Origin: an uncultured Prochlorococcus sp.
Lineage (GTDB): Bacteria > Cyanobacteriota > Cyanobacteriia > PCC-6307 > Cyanobiaceae
Length of the DNA stretch: 37,173 nucleotides
Assembly: GCA_902538225.1 (NCBI GenBank)
Contig: CACBEF010000009.1
Location: 1 to 37,173, forward strand
Direction: 5' to 3'
The translations under genes were made by a program, and so were the position numbers. Of the stretch, positions 29,108 to 37,173 are shown piece by piece (position 1 is the stretch's first letter; each line of letters starts with the position of its first letter). The notes below the pieces were generated by a model, which searched no databases, was not told the origin of the DNA, and saw only the letters and a list, made by a program, of their open reading frames with translations.

Positions 29108-29290
29108 TTAAACAGGAATATTGGGCTTACCTATAGTGGCCACTAATATTAATATCCCAATTAAAACTAGAAAGGTTATAGAAAAATGAGAAATACTTTT
29201 TGAACCTTTCCTTACCATATTTCTCATAGCAAGTTTTATAAAGCTTGGAGGAGCAACTTTTTTGTCTAAGATTTCGTTTTTATTTTCCAT
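29108..29290 (-). CDS. Small single-pass membrane protein, DUF3285-like
   Basis: 60 residues. A charged N-terminus ([20 protein letters not shown]) is followed by a basic stretch ([13 protein letters not shown]) and one transmembrane helix (about 37-54, [18 protein letters not shown]), ending GKPNIPV. It resembles the short cyanobacterial DUF3285 proteins with the [16 protein letters not shown] motif; that match is from memory. Function is unknown. It is packed between prfB (3-base gap) and ybeY (2-base gap), which supports it as a real, co-transcribed gene. Confidence 0.8.
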   Translation of the reverse strand: MENKNEILDKKVAPPSFIKLAMRNMVRKGSKSISHFSITFLVLIGILILVATIGKPNIPV

Positions 29291-29293
29291 TAG

Positions 29294-30416
29294 TTATTCA
29301 ATAGATTCGTTAGAAGAAATATTCATACGTAATAATTCATGAATAAATGGTTCAAGTCCACCATCTAAAACACTATCTAAGTCGTTAGTCTCCTGCATAG
29401 TCCTAAGATCTTTTACCATTTGATAAGGATGGAAAACATAATTTCTTATTTGATTGCCCCATGCAGCTTCTACAATATCACCTTTAATATCAGCGACTTC
29501 TGCAGCTCGTTGTTCTTTAGCAATCACTAATAGTTTAGACTTTAGAAGTAACATAGCTTTTTCTTTATTTTGTAATTGAGATCTTTCTTGGGTGCATCTT
29601 ACTGAAATCCCTGAAGGCAAATGAACAATTCTTACTGCTGTTTCTACTTTATTAACATTTTGTCCTCCCGCTCCACCGGATCTACTCGTTGTAATTTCTA
29701 AATCTTTTTCAGGTATATGAAGTGAAATATTATCATCTAATTTTGGCATAACCTCTACTCCAGCAAAGCTGGTTTGTCTTTTGCCATTAGCATTAAAAGG
29801 AGAAATTCTTACTAATCTATGAGTTCCTTTTTCATGTTGCAGATAGCCATATGCATATTTTCCATCAATTTCAAACGTCACACTTTTAATACCTGCTTCT
29901 TCTCCTTGCGATAATTCATTAATTATAAGGCTCATTTGATTATTATCGGCCCATCTTGAATACATTCTCAATAATATCTCTACCCAATCCTGCGAATCTG
30001 TGCCACCCGCACCTGCGTTAATAGAAACTACTGCTCCTTCCTTATCGTATTCACCACATAACAATCTTTCAAATTCCCATTTATCTAAATTCTCTCTTAA
30101 TTTCTTTAATCCCTGATGGGATTCCAAAATCATTTCCTCTTCAGGTTCTAAAGAATAAAGCTCAAGAGAGGCATTAGCATCAGAAATAAAAGTTTTCCAT
30201 TTATCTAACAATTCGAGTTGTGCTTTGACATCATCAAGGATTAACATTTGCTTTTTAGCTTCTTCTTGATTTTCCCAAAATTGAGGCTGAGCAGAAATTT
30301 GCTCTAACTCTCTCCTTTTCGCTTTTAATCCTGGAACGTCAAAGACAATCCTGAGCATTACCCAGGCGCACTGTTAGTTCCGAAAGATCTTTTTTGAAAT
30401 CTGTGATATCTATCAA
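29294..30416 (-). CDS. prfB: Peptide chain release factor 2, with programmed +1 frameshift
   Basis: RF2 ends translation at UGA and UAA. The uninterrupted frame beginning at ATG 30358 lacks the conserved N-terminus. That N-terminus lies in another frame: TTG start 30416-30414, then 25 codons (30416-30342) ending in CTT followed by in-frame TGA. Skipping the T at 30341 continues as GAC GTT CCA, so the gene is complement(30342-30416) joined to complement(29294-30340), 373 residues. In this numbering the stop-codon tripeptide SPF is 205-207 and the catalytic GGQ is 250-252, the same numbers as in E. coli RF2. The TTG start is the only credible initiator after an in-frame stop a few codons upstream. 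It leads the minus-strand run prfB-DUF3285-ybeY-dgkA-trpG. Confidence 0.95.
30338..30352 (-). promoter_or_regulatory. prfB +1 frameshift site (CTT TGA C) with SD-like AGGA
   Basis: Read on the - strand the site is AGGATTGTCTTTGAC. The slippery CTT TGA C matches the known RF2 autoregulatory site, with an in-frame TGA at 30341-30339. An SD-like AGGA lies 4 bases before CTT, weaker than the E. coli AGGGGG. Low RF2 slows termination at this TGA and favours the shift, so RF2 controls its own synthesis. Confidence 0.9.
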
Positions 30417-30492
30417 AATAGAATTTATTCGTTATTTATAATCTAACAAGCACTTTTGTTTAATAGTATAAACTAAGTACTATTTTAAAAAA

Positions 30493-30747
30493 ATGTCCAA
30501 AGTTGAAATTTATACTTGGCAATATTGCCCATTCTGTATTCGAGCAAAATCACTACTCAAGAAAAAAAATGTAAATTTTACAGAATATAAAATAGATGGC
30601 GACGAAGATGCCAGAGCATTGATGATTGAAAGGGCTGATGGTAGAAGAACTTTACCACAAATATTTATAGATAATGAGGGTATCGGGGGCTGCGATGATC
30701 TCTATGCATTAGAAAATGAAAATAAATTAGAAGCATTATTAAACTAG
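30493..30747 (+). CDS. grxC: Glutaredoxin (dithiol, Grx3/GrxC type)
   Basis: 84 residues, a single thioredoxin fold. The active-site motif CPFC lies in [15 protein letters not shown] (about 13-16), with the cis-Pro region RTLPQIFID and the glutathione-binding GGCDDL near 59-65. It reduces protein disulfides and glutathione mixed disulfides in the cytosol. gshB begins 5 bases after its stop, so glutathione synthesis and glutathione-dependent reduction are probably co-transcribed. The start ATG at 30493 gives the standard N-terminus. Confidence 0.95.
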   Translation: MSKVEIYTWQYCPFCIRAKSLLKKKNVNFTEYKIDGDEDARALMIERADGRRTLPQIFIDNEGIGGCDDLYALENENKLEALLN

Positions 30748-30752
30748 ATCTT

Positions 30753-31676
30753 ATGAAATTTCTATTCGTAATAGATCCAATTAAAAATATAAATCCCTTC
30801 AAAGATTCAACTGCTGCTTTAATGCAAGCATCATCAAAAAAAAATATTGAAATCTGGAGTTGTACTCCTCAAGATCTTGAAGCTAGAGGTGATGAAGTAT
30901 GGGCATCTTCCCTAAAAGTTGAAGTAAATCCGTGGATTTCTTTCAAAGAGAATGATTGCATACCTCTCGCCGAATTTAATTGCATTTGGATGAGAAAAGA
31001 TCCTCCTGTAAATGAGGCCTATTTATATGCAACTCATCTTTTAGAAGTTGCCGAAAGAAAAGGAGTAAAAGTAATTAACAAACCCTCATCATTAAGAGCA
31101 TGGAATGAAAAGCTAGGTGCTTTGAGATACAGCCACTTAATGGCACCTACAATAGTTGCGAGTAAGGTGAAAGATCTTATTAATTTTGCAAATATAAATA
31201 ATGAAGTAGTCATAAAACCTCTTGGAGGAAAAGGTGGTCAAGGTGTTATAAGGATAAATAAAAATTCTCCAGGAATTAAATCAATCATTGAATTAATTAC
31301 TTCTCAAGAAGAATTACCCGTTATGATGCAAAAATTTATTCCTGAAGTCATAGAGGGTGATAAAAGAATAATTATCGTAAACGGTGAAGCAATTGGATCT
31401 ATAAATAGGATTCCTCAAGGAGGCGATTTTAGGAGTAATTTAGCGATGGGAGGGAAGGCTGAACCCACATTATTAACAGAAAAAGAAAAAAGTATCTGCT
31501 TAGAATTATCACAACACTTCAAAGATGAAGGTTTATTTTTTGTAGGTATTGATGTAATAAATGGAATGCTTAGCGAGATTAATGTAACCAGTCCAACAGG
31601 TTTAAGAGAAATAGAAAATTTATCCAATAAGAATGTTTCAGATGAAGTTATTGAAAAATTAGTAGAAATTATCTAG
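30753..31676 (+). CDS. gshB: Glutathione synthetase (prokaryotic GshB)
   Basis: 307 residues of an ATP-grasp ligase joining gamma-glutamylcysteine and glycine. The N-terminus [20 protein letters not shown] is typical of Gsh[21 protein letters not shown] and [14 protein letters not shown] follow. The ATP-grasp glycine loop is [13 protein letters not shown], then [20 protein letters not shown], and the metal and nucleotide site is near [26 protein letters not shown]. It is encoded just after the glutaredoxin gene. Its last 8 bases overlap the end of the opposing menF gene. Confidence 0.97.
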   Translation: MKFLFVIDPIKNINPFKDSTAALMQASSKKNIEIWSCTPQDLEARGDEVWASSLKVEVNPWISFKENDCIPLAEFNCIWMRKDPPVNEAYLYATHLLEVAERKGVKVINKPSSLRAWNEKLGALRYSHLMAPTIVASKVKDLINFANINNEVVIKPLGGKGGQGVIRINKNSPGIKSIIELITSQEELPVMMQKFIPEVIEGDKRIIIVNGEAIGSINRIPQGGDFRSNLAMGGKAEPTLLTEKEKSICLELSQHFKDEGLFFVGIDVINGMLSEINVTSPTGLREIENLSNKNVSDEVIEKLVEII

Positions 31677-33081
31677 GATTTTTAGCGAAAAATATCTGTT
31701 TTACTATAGATTCAAATTTTAATTTAATCTCATCTATTTCTTTCTCTAAAACAGAGCCTGAAACTATACCTGAACCAGCCGTAAATTCAATATTTTCTTC
31801 AATACATCTTGCGCCTCTTATTGCTAAAAGAAATGAAGCATTTCCTGATGAATCAACCCAACCCATTGGAGAAGCATAATTTCCTCTAGGAAAAGACTCA
31901 AGAGTGTTTATCCAATCCAATGCTGCATTTTTTGGGTATCCACAAACGGCCGGAGATGGATGTAGGTTTTTAAGCAATTCAAAAGGACAAATATTTTCAA
32001 CTTTGGAGAAAATGAGTGTTTGCAAATGAGAAATATCTCCAAATGAATTTACCTTGATATCACTTTTTTTAAAGTTTGATATTTTTGAAACTTCTAAACA
32101 TTTAATCAAATACTCTATTACATAATTATGTTCCTTTAAGTCTTTAGTACTTTTTAGGAGTTTCTTAAAATTTGAATTAGTAGAGATAGTTCCAGCAAGA
32201 GCCTCCAAAGTTAAATTAGGTTTAGTAAAAGAAAATAATTTTTCTGGAGATGCTCCAAACAAAATATCCTTACTATTCCTTTTCCAAACGTATCTACATG
32301 TATTTGGTTGATTCTTTTTAAATCTTTTTAAAATTTCTACTAAATCTAATTTATTTTTAAGTTTTATTTTAATCCTATTAGCTAAAACTATCTTTTCGAG
32401 GATACCTTTCTCTACTAATTGAATTCCTCTATTAACTATTTTTTTCAAATTTGTTTTAGAGGTTTCTAAGGAGCGTGAAAAATCATCAATAATAGGGCAA
32501 TCAAAACCAGTTTTTAAGCCAGATGATTTTATTAATTCTGAGCCAGAATTTATAACTTGATTCCTAATTGTCCATATTTCTTCAATTAATGTTCTTAATG
32601 ATGATTTACCTTCAACATGACCATTGATTCTTAACCAGCAATTCTTATCGCTTTTAATAATTAATATTTTTGGTAAGATTGCTTCCAAACTAGGGATATC
32701 TGAAGATAAATTCTTATTATTCAAATTTTCAGAGAAAGAAAACAAGTAAATTATTTTTGAAAGTGCAGAATTATGTGATTCGTTAGTTAAGTTAACTAAA
32801 TTTTTAAAATTCTCAGAATTAAACTCTTTCGCCAACTCAAATCTTTTTGGACCATCCAAAGTGACATATTTACATTTCTCAAAAGCAATATACGAAATGC
32901 CATCAGATTCCTCCCAAAACGAAGAAAACGGATATTTATTTATAAACAATTCATATACTTGAAATAAATCAATACAAGGAATCTCAATACAAATACTTAC
33001 TAATCCAGAATTTTCCACTTTCTTATCGAAAGAAGAAAATACATCTTTTAAAAAATCTGTTAAGTTTAAATCATTTTTCAT
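31669..33081 (-). CDS. menF: Isochorismate synthase (MenF-type), phylloquinone pathway
   Basis: 470 residues of the chorismate-binding enzyme family. The C-terminal half holds the signatures [45 protein letters not shown] and [21 protein letters not shown]. The N-terminal half (about 1-200) is diverged. The context, with menA, menC, menE and a DHNA-CoA thioesterase next door, points to isochorismate synthase (first step to phylloquinone) rather than TrpE or PabB. It is divergent from menA across about 100 bases that probably hold both promoters. Confidence 0.92.
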   Translation of the reverse strand: MKNDLNLTDFLKDVFSSFDKKVENSGLVSICIEIPCIDLFQVYELFINKYPFSSFWEESDGISYIAFEKCKYVTLDGPKRFELAKEFNSENFKNLVNLTNESHNSALSKIIYLFSFSENLNNKNLSSDIPSLEAILPKILIIKSDKNCWLRINGHVEGKSSLRTLIEEIWTIRNQVINSGSELIKSSGLKTGFDCPIIDDFSRSLETSKTNLKKIVNRGIQLVEKGILEKIVLANRIKIKLKNKLDLVEILKRFKKNQPNTCRYVWKRNSKDILFGASPEKLFSFTKPNLTLEALAGTISTNSNFKKLLKSTKDLKEHNYVIEYLIKCLEVSKISNFKKSDIKVNSFGDISHLQTLIFSKVENICPFELLKNLHPSPAVCGYPKNAALDWINTLESFPRGNYASPMGWVDSSGNASFLLAIRGARCIEENIEFTAGSGIVSGSVLEKEIDEIKLKFESIVKQIFFAKNPR

Positions 33082-33182
33082 TACTTATTGAAAATAACTA
33101 AAAATCATGCAATAAAGTAAAAAATGTAACTCAATTTATAAACTAAATTTAATAATTATCGAATTTTGTGTGTTAATTAAAA

Positions 33183-34100
33183 ATGGACAAAGATAAAAAA
33201 AAATTATGGAAGCAAGCAATAAAATGGCCTCTTTATTCTGTTGCAATACTTCCTGTTTTAATAACAGCAGCTTATTTACTCAATCAATATGAAAAGGTAA
33301 AAATTTATAATTTAATTGCATTTACTTTAGCTGCAATTTTGATATTACTTTGGGAAAATCTAACTAATGATTTATTCGACGCAGAAACAGGAATCGATGA
33401 ATTTAAATTCCATTCAATTGTAAATCTTGTAAAAAATAAAAAAATAATTTCATTTATTGCATATTCATCTTTAGTTGTTGGTTTATTAATAATTTCAATT
33501 ATTTCAGTATCAACAAGTATAAACATTTTGATTTTAGTGGCAGCTTGCTGCTTCTTAGGGTATTTATATCAAGGACCTCCTTTTAGATTTGGCTATAAAG
33601 GTTTAGGAGAACCATTATGCTGGCTTGCATTTGGACCTTTTGCTTACTCTGCAGTCTTAATTGCGTTAAATCCGTATAATATTTACTTCGAAGATATTCC
33701 CTGGAAAGTTTCTTTATTACTTGGTTCAGGACCTTCCTTAGCAACAACTCTTGTATTATTTTGTTCTCATTTTCATCAAATTTCTGAAGATAAAAAGCAT
33801 GGGAAAAATTCACCTTTAGTTCGCTTAGGAGCAAAAAAAGGTTCTCAATTTATACCTTGGATAATTTTTGCAATATATATATTTCAACTTTTCACTATAG
33901 TTACTGGATTTATTCCAGTGTTTTGTATCCTTTATTTGATTAGTTTTCCTAAAGCAAGAAGACTTATAAATTTATTAAAATCTTCATATAAAAAACCTTC
34001 TGCAATAAAAAATTGCAAATTCCTCGCTATAAAATTTCAAACTCTCAATGGAATTGGCTTAATCTCAGGATTAATATTTAATTACTTGCTTAATAAATGA
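33183..34100 (+). CDS. menA: 1,4-dihydroxy-2-naphthoate phytyltransferase (MenA)
   Basis: 305 residues of the UbiA prenyltransferase superfamily with about eight or nine transmembrane helices. The first Asp-rich motif is NDLFDAETGID (Asp-x3-Asp) and the second is near SEDKKHGKNSPLVRLGAKKG. In cyanobacteria MenA attaches the phytyl chain to DHNA on the membrane, giving the precursor of the photosystem I quinone. An MPT/Ubi paralog is conceivable, but the direct link with menC by a 4-base ATGA overlap and the men neighbours favour MenA. The start ATG lies at 33183. Confidence 0.94.
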   Translation: MDKDKKKLWKQAIKWPLYSVAILPVLITAAYLLNQYEKVKIYNLIAFTLAAILILLWENLTNDLFDAETGIDEFKFHSIVNLVKNKKIISFIAYSSLVVGLLIISIISVSTSINILILVAACCFLGYLYQGPPFRFGYKGLGEPLCWLAFGPFAYSAVLIALNPYNIYFEDIPWKVSLLLGSGPSLATTLVLFCSHFHQISEDKKHGKNSPLVRLGAKKGSQFIPWIIFAIYIFQLFTIVTGFIPVFCILYLISFPKARRLINLLKSSYKKPSAIKNCKFLAIKFQTLNGIGLISGLIFNYLLNK

Positions 34101-35065
34101 ACTTAATATTTAAAAAAAAACCTTATAGCTTTAAGTTATCCACAAAGGTAGAAAATTCTAAAACCACTTACCTTACAAAATCAGGTTGGATAATAAAATT
34201 TACCAGCAATGACAAAAAAATTGGGTTTGGAGAAGTTTCACCACTTAATAAAGAGGACTTAAAAAAATGTGCAAAACAACTAAATATGATCCCTGAGTAT
34301 TTAGGAGTATTTAATTTATCTGAGCAAATAAATATTTTTCACCCATGCATTCAATCTGCAATAAATTCTGCATTAGCTGAAATAAATGGAAAAATAATTT
34401 TCAAAGAAAACTATTTCTTTGATGAAATTGATAAAACAGCTATACTTTTAAATCCTGAAAATGTAATTTCAGATCTAAATGAAATTAAAAAAAGACAATC
34501 TAGCATTGAAAAATCAGTAACGATAAAATGGAAAGTAGCATTAAAAAATAACAATGAGGAAGAAGCAAATTTAGAAGAAATTTTAAGCCAAATAAATAAT
34601 AATAATATTAAGTTAAGAATAGATGCTAATGGTTCTTGGGGAAGAGAGATAGCTAATAGATGGGCTGATATTTTGAAAGATAATAAAAATATAGATTGGT
34701 TAGAACAACCTCTATGTGTTGATGATATTGATGGATTGAAAGAACTCAACAAAAAAATCCCAATAGCCTTGGACGAATCACTTTTAAAATTTCCAACTTT
34801 GATTGATGAGTGGAAGGGTTGGCAAATTCGAAGGCCTTCTCAAGAAAATAATCCAGTTAAGCTTTTAAGAGAATTAGAAAATAAAAAAGCATTAATATCT
34901 ATAAGTACCTCATTTGAAACTGGGATAGGAAGGAGATGGCTTTATCATTTATCGTCTCTACAATTACAAGGACCAACTCCAAAAGTTCCTGGTTTGGCAA
35001 TGAATAAATTGCCTAATTCGTTTCTATTTTTAAATGAAGCAAAAATAATATGGGATCTACTATGA
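34097..35065 (+). CDS. menC: o-Succinylbenzoate synthase (MenC), enolase superfamily
   Basis: 322 residues. It dehydrates SHCHC to o-succinylbenzoate. The enolase-superfamily site is readable: KxK with Lys144 and Lys146 in TIKWKVALKN, metal ligands Asp176 (LRIDANGSWG), Glu203 (WLEQPL) and Asp226 (ALDESL). The Lys usually found in the next strand (IKPS-type motif, Lys235 in E. coli) is Arg246 here, in WQIRRPSQ. The final TGIGRRWLYHL and PGLAMN segments are typical. The start overlaps the menA stop by four bases, and menE follows with another overlap. Confidence 0.9.
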   Translation: MNLIFKKKPYSFKLSTKVENSKTTYLTKSGWIIKFTSNDKKIGFGEVSPLNKEDLKKCAKQLNMIPEYLGVFNLSEQINIFHPCIQSAINSALAEINGKIIFKENYFFDEIDKTAILLNPENVISDLNEIKKRQSSIEKSVTIKWKVALKNNNEEEANLEEILSQINNNNIKLRIDANGSWGREIANRWADILKDNKNIDWLEQPLCVDDIDGLKELNKKIPIALDESLLKFPTLIDEWKGWQIRRPSQENNPVKLLRELENKKALISISTSFETGIGRRWLYHLSSLQLQGPTPKVPGLAMNKLPNSFLFLNEAKIIWDLL

Positions 35066-36243
35066 AAAATAAAATTCATACTATTGAAGTTGAAAATAAC
35101 GAAACTAAATCTGTAGAGAAAATTATTGAAAAAATTAGAGAGAAAAAAATTATTTATGTAAAAAACAAATTTTATGAAGACAAAGATGTATTAGATTCAA
35201 TTACTGAAAATGGGCCAGCAATTATCTTAAACAGTAGTGGGAGTTCTGGAAAACCGAGAAAATGTTTTCACCATTTAGATAATCTTAAATTATCTGCAGC
35301 TACATCAGGTCAATGGCTAATAGAGCAAGGATTTGAATTGAAAAACTGCTTAATTTTAAATACTTTACCCCTAAACCATATAAGTGGATTAATGCCAATT
35401 ATTAGAAGTCAAATTTGGGGATGTGCTTGTATTAATATTTCTCCGAATTTGATAAAAAAAACTCGAGAACTTTTACTTTTTACAATTAAATCTAAAAAAA
35501 ACAAAAAACACTTGATTACGTCATTAGTACCTACCCAATTACAAAGACTTTTAGCTCAAAAAAATGGAATTAGTTGGCTTAAAATTTTTGATGTAATTTG
35601 GGTAGGTGGAGCTTCAATTTCAGACGAAACTGCAGAACAATGTATACAAGAAAAAATAAAATTAGCACCTTGTTACGGCTCAACTGAAACAGCAGCAATG
35701 GTTACAAGTTTAAAGCCAAAAGAATTCTTAATGGGTTTTGAAAATGTTGGAGAAATACTACCTGATACAAAAATAAGAATTAACGCACAAGGATTAATCG
35801 AGATAAAATCAGCCAGAATTGGAATCGAAATAATAGAGTCTTCAAAAACTAAAAATTTCAAACATAAAAATGGTTGGTGGCAAACCGGTGATTTAGGTGA
35901 AATTAATCCAATCAATAATTCTTTATATTTAAAATTTCTTGGAAGAAGTGATAACGCTTTTAATTCAGGAGGAGAAATCGTTTTTCCAGAAGTAATTGAA
36001 TCTCGATTAAATGATTTCATTATGAAAGAAAATATCCCAATTAGTAAATTGAATATTTCAAAAGTATCCGACAAATTATGGGGAAATAAAATTAAAATAG
36101 TTGTTGAATTTAGAGAACTTACAAATCATAAAAATGTTGAAAATTCATTAAATTTATTAAAAAGATTTTCTCAAAGTTGGCCTAAACATCAAAAACCTGA
36201 AAGGTGGATTGTTAAAAACAAAAATACCTTTACGGAAAAATAA
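35062..36243 (+). CDS. menE: o-Succinylbenzoate-CoA ligase (MenE)
   Basis: 393 residues from the chosen start, an ANL adenylate-forming enzyme that activates OSB to OSB-CoA. The P-loop is LNSSGSSGKPRKCFHH in place of the usual TSGTTGxPK form. The second motif is CYGSTETAAM, the third WWQTGDLGEI, and the hinge region LGRSDNAFNSGGEIVFP. The catalytic C-terminal Lys seems to be the last residue (NTFTEK). An ATG at 35050 would give 4 more residues, but the ATG at 35062 makes a 4-base ATGA overlap with menC, as menA and menC do, so I prefer it. It faces the thioesterase gene with 23 bases between stops. Confidence 0.92.
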   Translation: MKNKIHTIEVENNETKSVEKIIEKIREKKIIYVKNKFYEDKDVLDSITENGPAIILNSSGSSGKPRKCFHHLDNLKLSAATSGQWLIEQGFELKNCLILNTLPLNHISGLMPIIRSQIWGCACINISPNLIKKTRELLLFTIKSKKNKKHLITSLVPTQLQRLLAQKNGISWLKIFDVIWVGGASISDETAEQCIQEKIKLAPCYGSTETAAMVTSLKPKEFLMGFENVGEILPDTKIRINAQGLIEIKSARIGIEIIESSKTKNFKHKNGWWQTGDLGEINPINNSLYLKFLGRSDNAFNSGGEIVFPEVIESRLNDFIMKENIPISKLNISKVSDKLWGNKIKIVVEFRELTNHKNVENSLNLLKRFSQSWPKHQKPERWIVKNKNTFTEK

Positions 36244-36266
36244 ACTTTAAATTTAAAAAATAATAA

Positions 36267-36719
<453 letters not shown>

Positions 36720-36728
36720 TTAAAGAAA

Positions 36729-37173
36729 TTATCTATCAACAGATCCCATAATGACATCTATTGAGCCAAGGATTGCCATAATATCGGCGATTTTGGCCCC
36801 TTTAAGAATATGAGGCAATATTTGCAGATTATTTAAATCAGCTGCTCTGATTTTAAATCTCCATGGTGTAACTTCATTATTTCCTTGAATAAATACACCT
36901 ATTTCACCTTTACCGGACTCTAATCTTGTATACAATTCTCCGTTAGGAATTTTAAAAGTTGGAGCAACCTTCTTAGCTACATATTGATAGTCAATACCAA
37001 ATATTTCACTCTTCTTATCTTCAGTCGCCATTCTTTGAGCTTCTAAATTTTCTGTTGGACCTCCTGGAATCATTTTGCAGGCTTGGCGAATGATGCTTAG
37101 TGATTGTCTCATCTCTTCAACTCTTACTCGATATCTCGCATAACAATCACCTTCTTTTTCTGAAGCAATCTGC
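36729..37173 (-). CDS. ndhH: NAD(P)H-quinone oxidoreductase subunit H, C-terminal part
   Basis: The last 147 residues of NdhH (49-kDa subunit, NuoD homologue) of NDH-1, the thylakoid complex for respiration and cyclic electron flow. The frame stays open through the right edge, so the ATG at 37112 is internal and the start lies outside the window. Visible family segments are [55 protein letters not shown] and the C-terminal [20 protein letters not shown]. It points towards the thioesterase gene with a 9-base gap. Confidence 0.97.

Noticed and set aside
29294-30358. prfB starting at ATG 30358
   Set aside because: The conserved N-terminus is in the other frame, joined by CTT TGA C. With the frameshift the SPF and GGQ motifs fall at their E. 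coli positions.
33583-33834. Minus-strand frame inside menA (83 codons)
   Set aside because: Antisense of a membrane-helix region; composition is explained by menA.
35050-35061. ATG at 35050 as the menE start
   Set aside because: The ATG at 35062 gives the 4-base overlap seen at menA/menC and loses only four unconserved residues. Neither has a strong ribosome binding site, so this is a preference, not proof.

Overview
The window looks like a chromosomal segment from a marine picocyanobacterium, most likely Prochlorococcus and probably a low-GC, high-light-type strain. The reasons are the very AT-rich sequence, short spacers, many overlapping gene ends, a gene for the NDH-1 subunit NdhH, phylloquinone (vitamin K1) synthesis genes, and several cyanobacterial families (an Slr0204-type thioesterase, a DUF3285-like small protein, a ClpB2-like chaperone). 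The genus is inferred from gene content and order; no 16S or other marker is present. I see no insertion sequence, prophage, CRISPR array, tRNA or rRNA. The gene content is housekeeping, and I found no undescribed multi-gene system. What is worth a second look is mostly changed catalytic residues, RNA-level control and genome compaction.

Layout. Positions 1-2463 hold the 3' part of an ABC1/UbiB-family kinase gene facing enolase. Positions 2727-8858 run on the + strand: a divergent ClpB2-type AAA+ chaperone, then secE-nusG-rplK-rplA-rplJ-rplL, with an L10 leader and a promoter-like site before rplJ. Next come rnhA, pyrD and a CobD-like aminotransferase (8907-11944). From 11923 to 18619 are murG (-), a secreted hypothetical protein (+), pgk (-), the ribosome-assembly GTPase rbgA and an RluD-type pseudouridine synthase (+), and a double-ATPase ABC protein (-). 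Then follow a bifunctional (p)ppGpp synthetase/hydrolase, a DUF2062 membrane protein (-), mnmE, nadC, argS and hisC (18674-26794). Positions 26791-30416 are a tight minus-strand run, in transcription order prfB, DUF3285-like, ybeY, dgkA, trpG, and a metallo-beta-lactamase-fold protein. The end holds grxC-gshB (+), menF (-), menA-menC-menE (+), a DHNA-CoA thioesterase and the 3' part of ndhH (-).

How the genes work together. Three blocks are coherent. The secE-to-rplL block makes translocon, transcription-elongation and ribosome-stalk components. The menF/menA/menC/menE/thioesterase block supplies five steps of phylloquinone synthesis for photosystem I; menD, menB and the final methyltransferase are not here. 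The grxC-gshB pair serves glutathione redox chemistry. Translation-quality genes (prfB with its +1 frameshift, ybeY, rbgA, the RluD-type enzyme, mnmE, argS) are scattered between them.

No gene-free stretch exceeds 300 bases. The longest are 2464-2726 (a divergent promoter region), 14992-15205 (a divergent spacer with one -10-like site) and 7717-7906 (the L10 leader). Both end genes are cut by the window edges.
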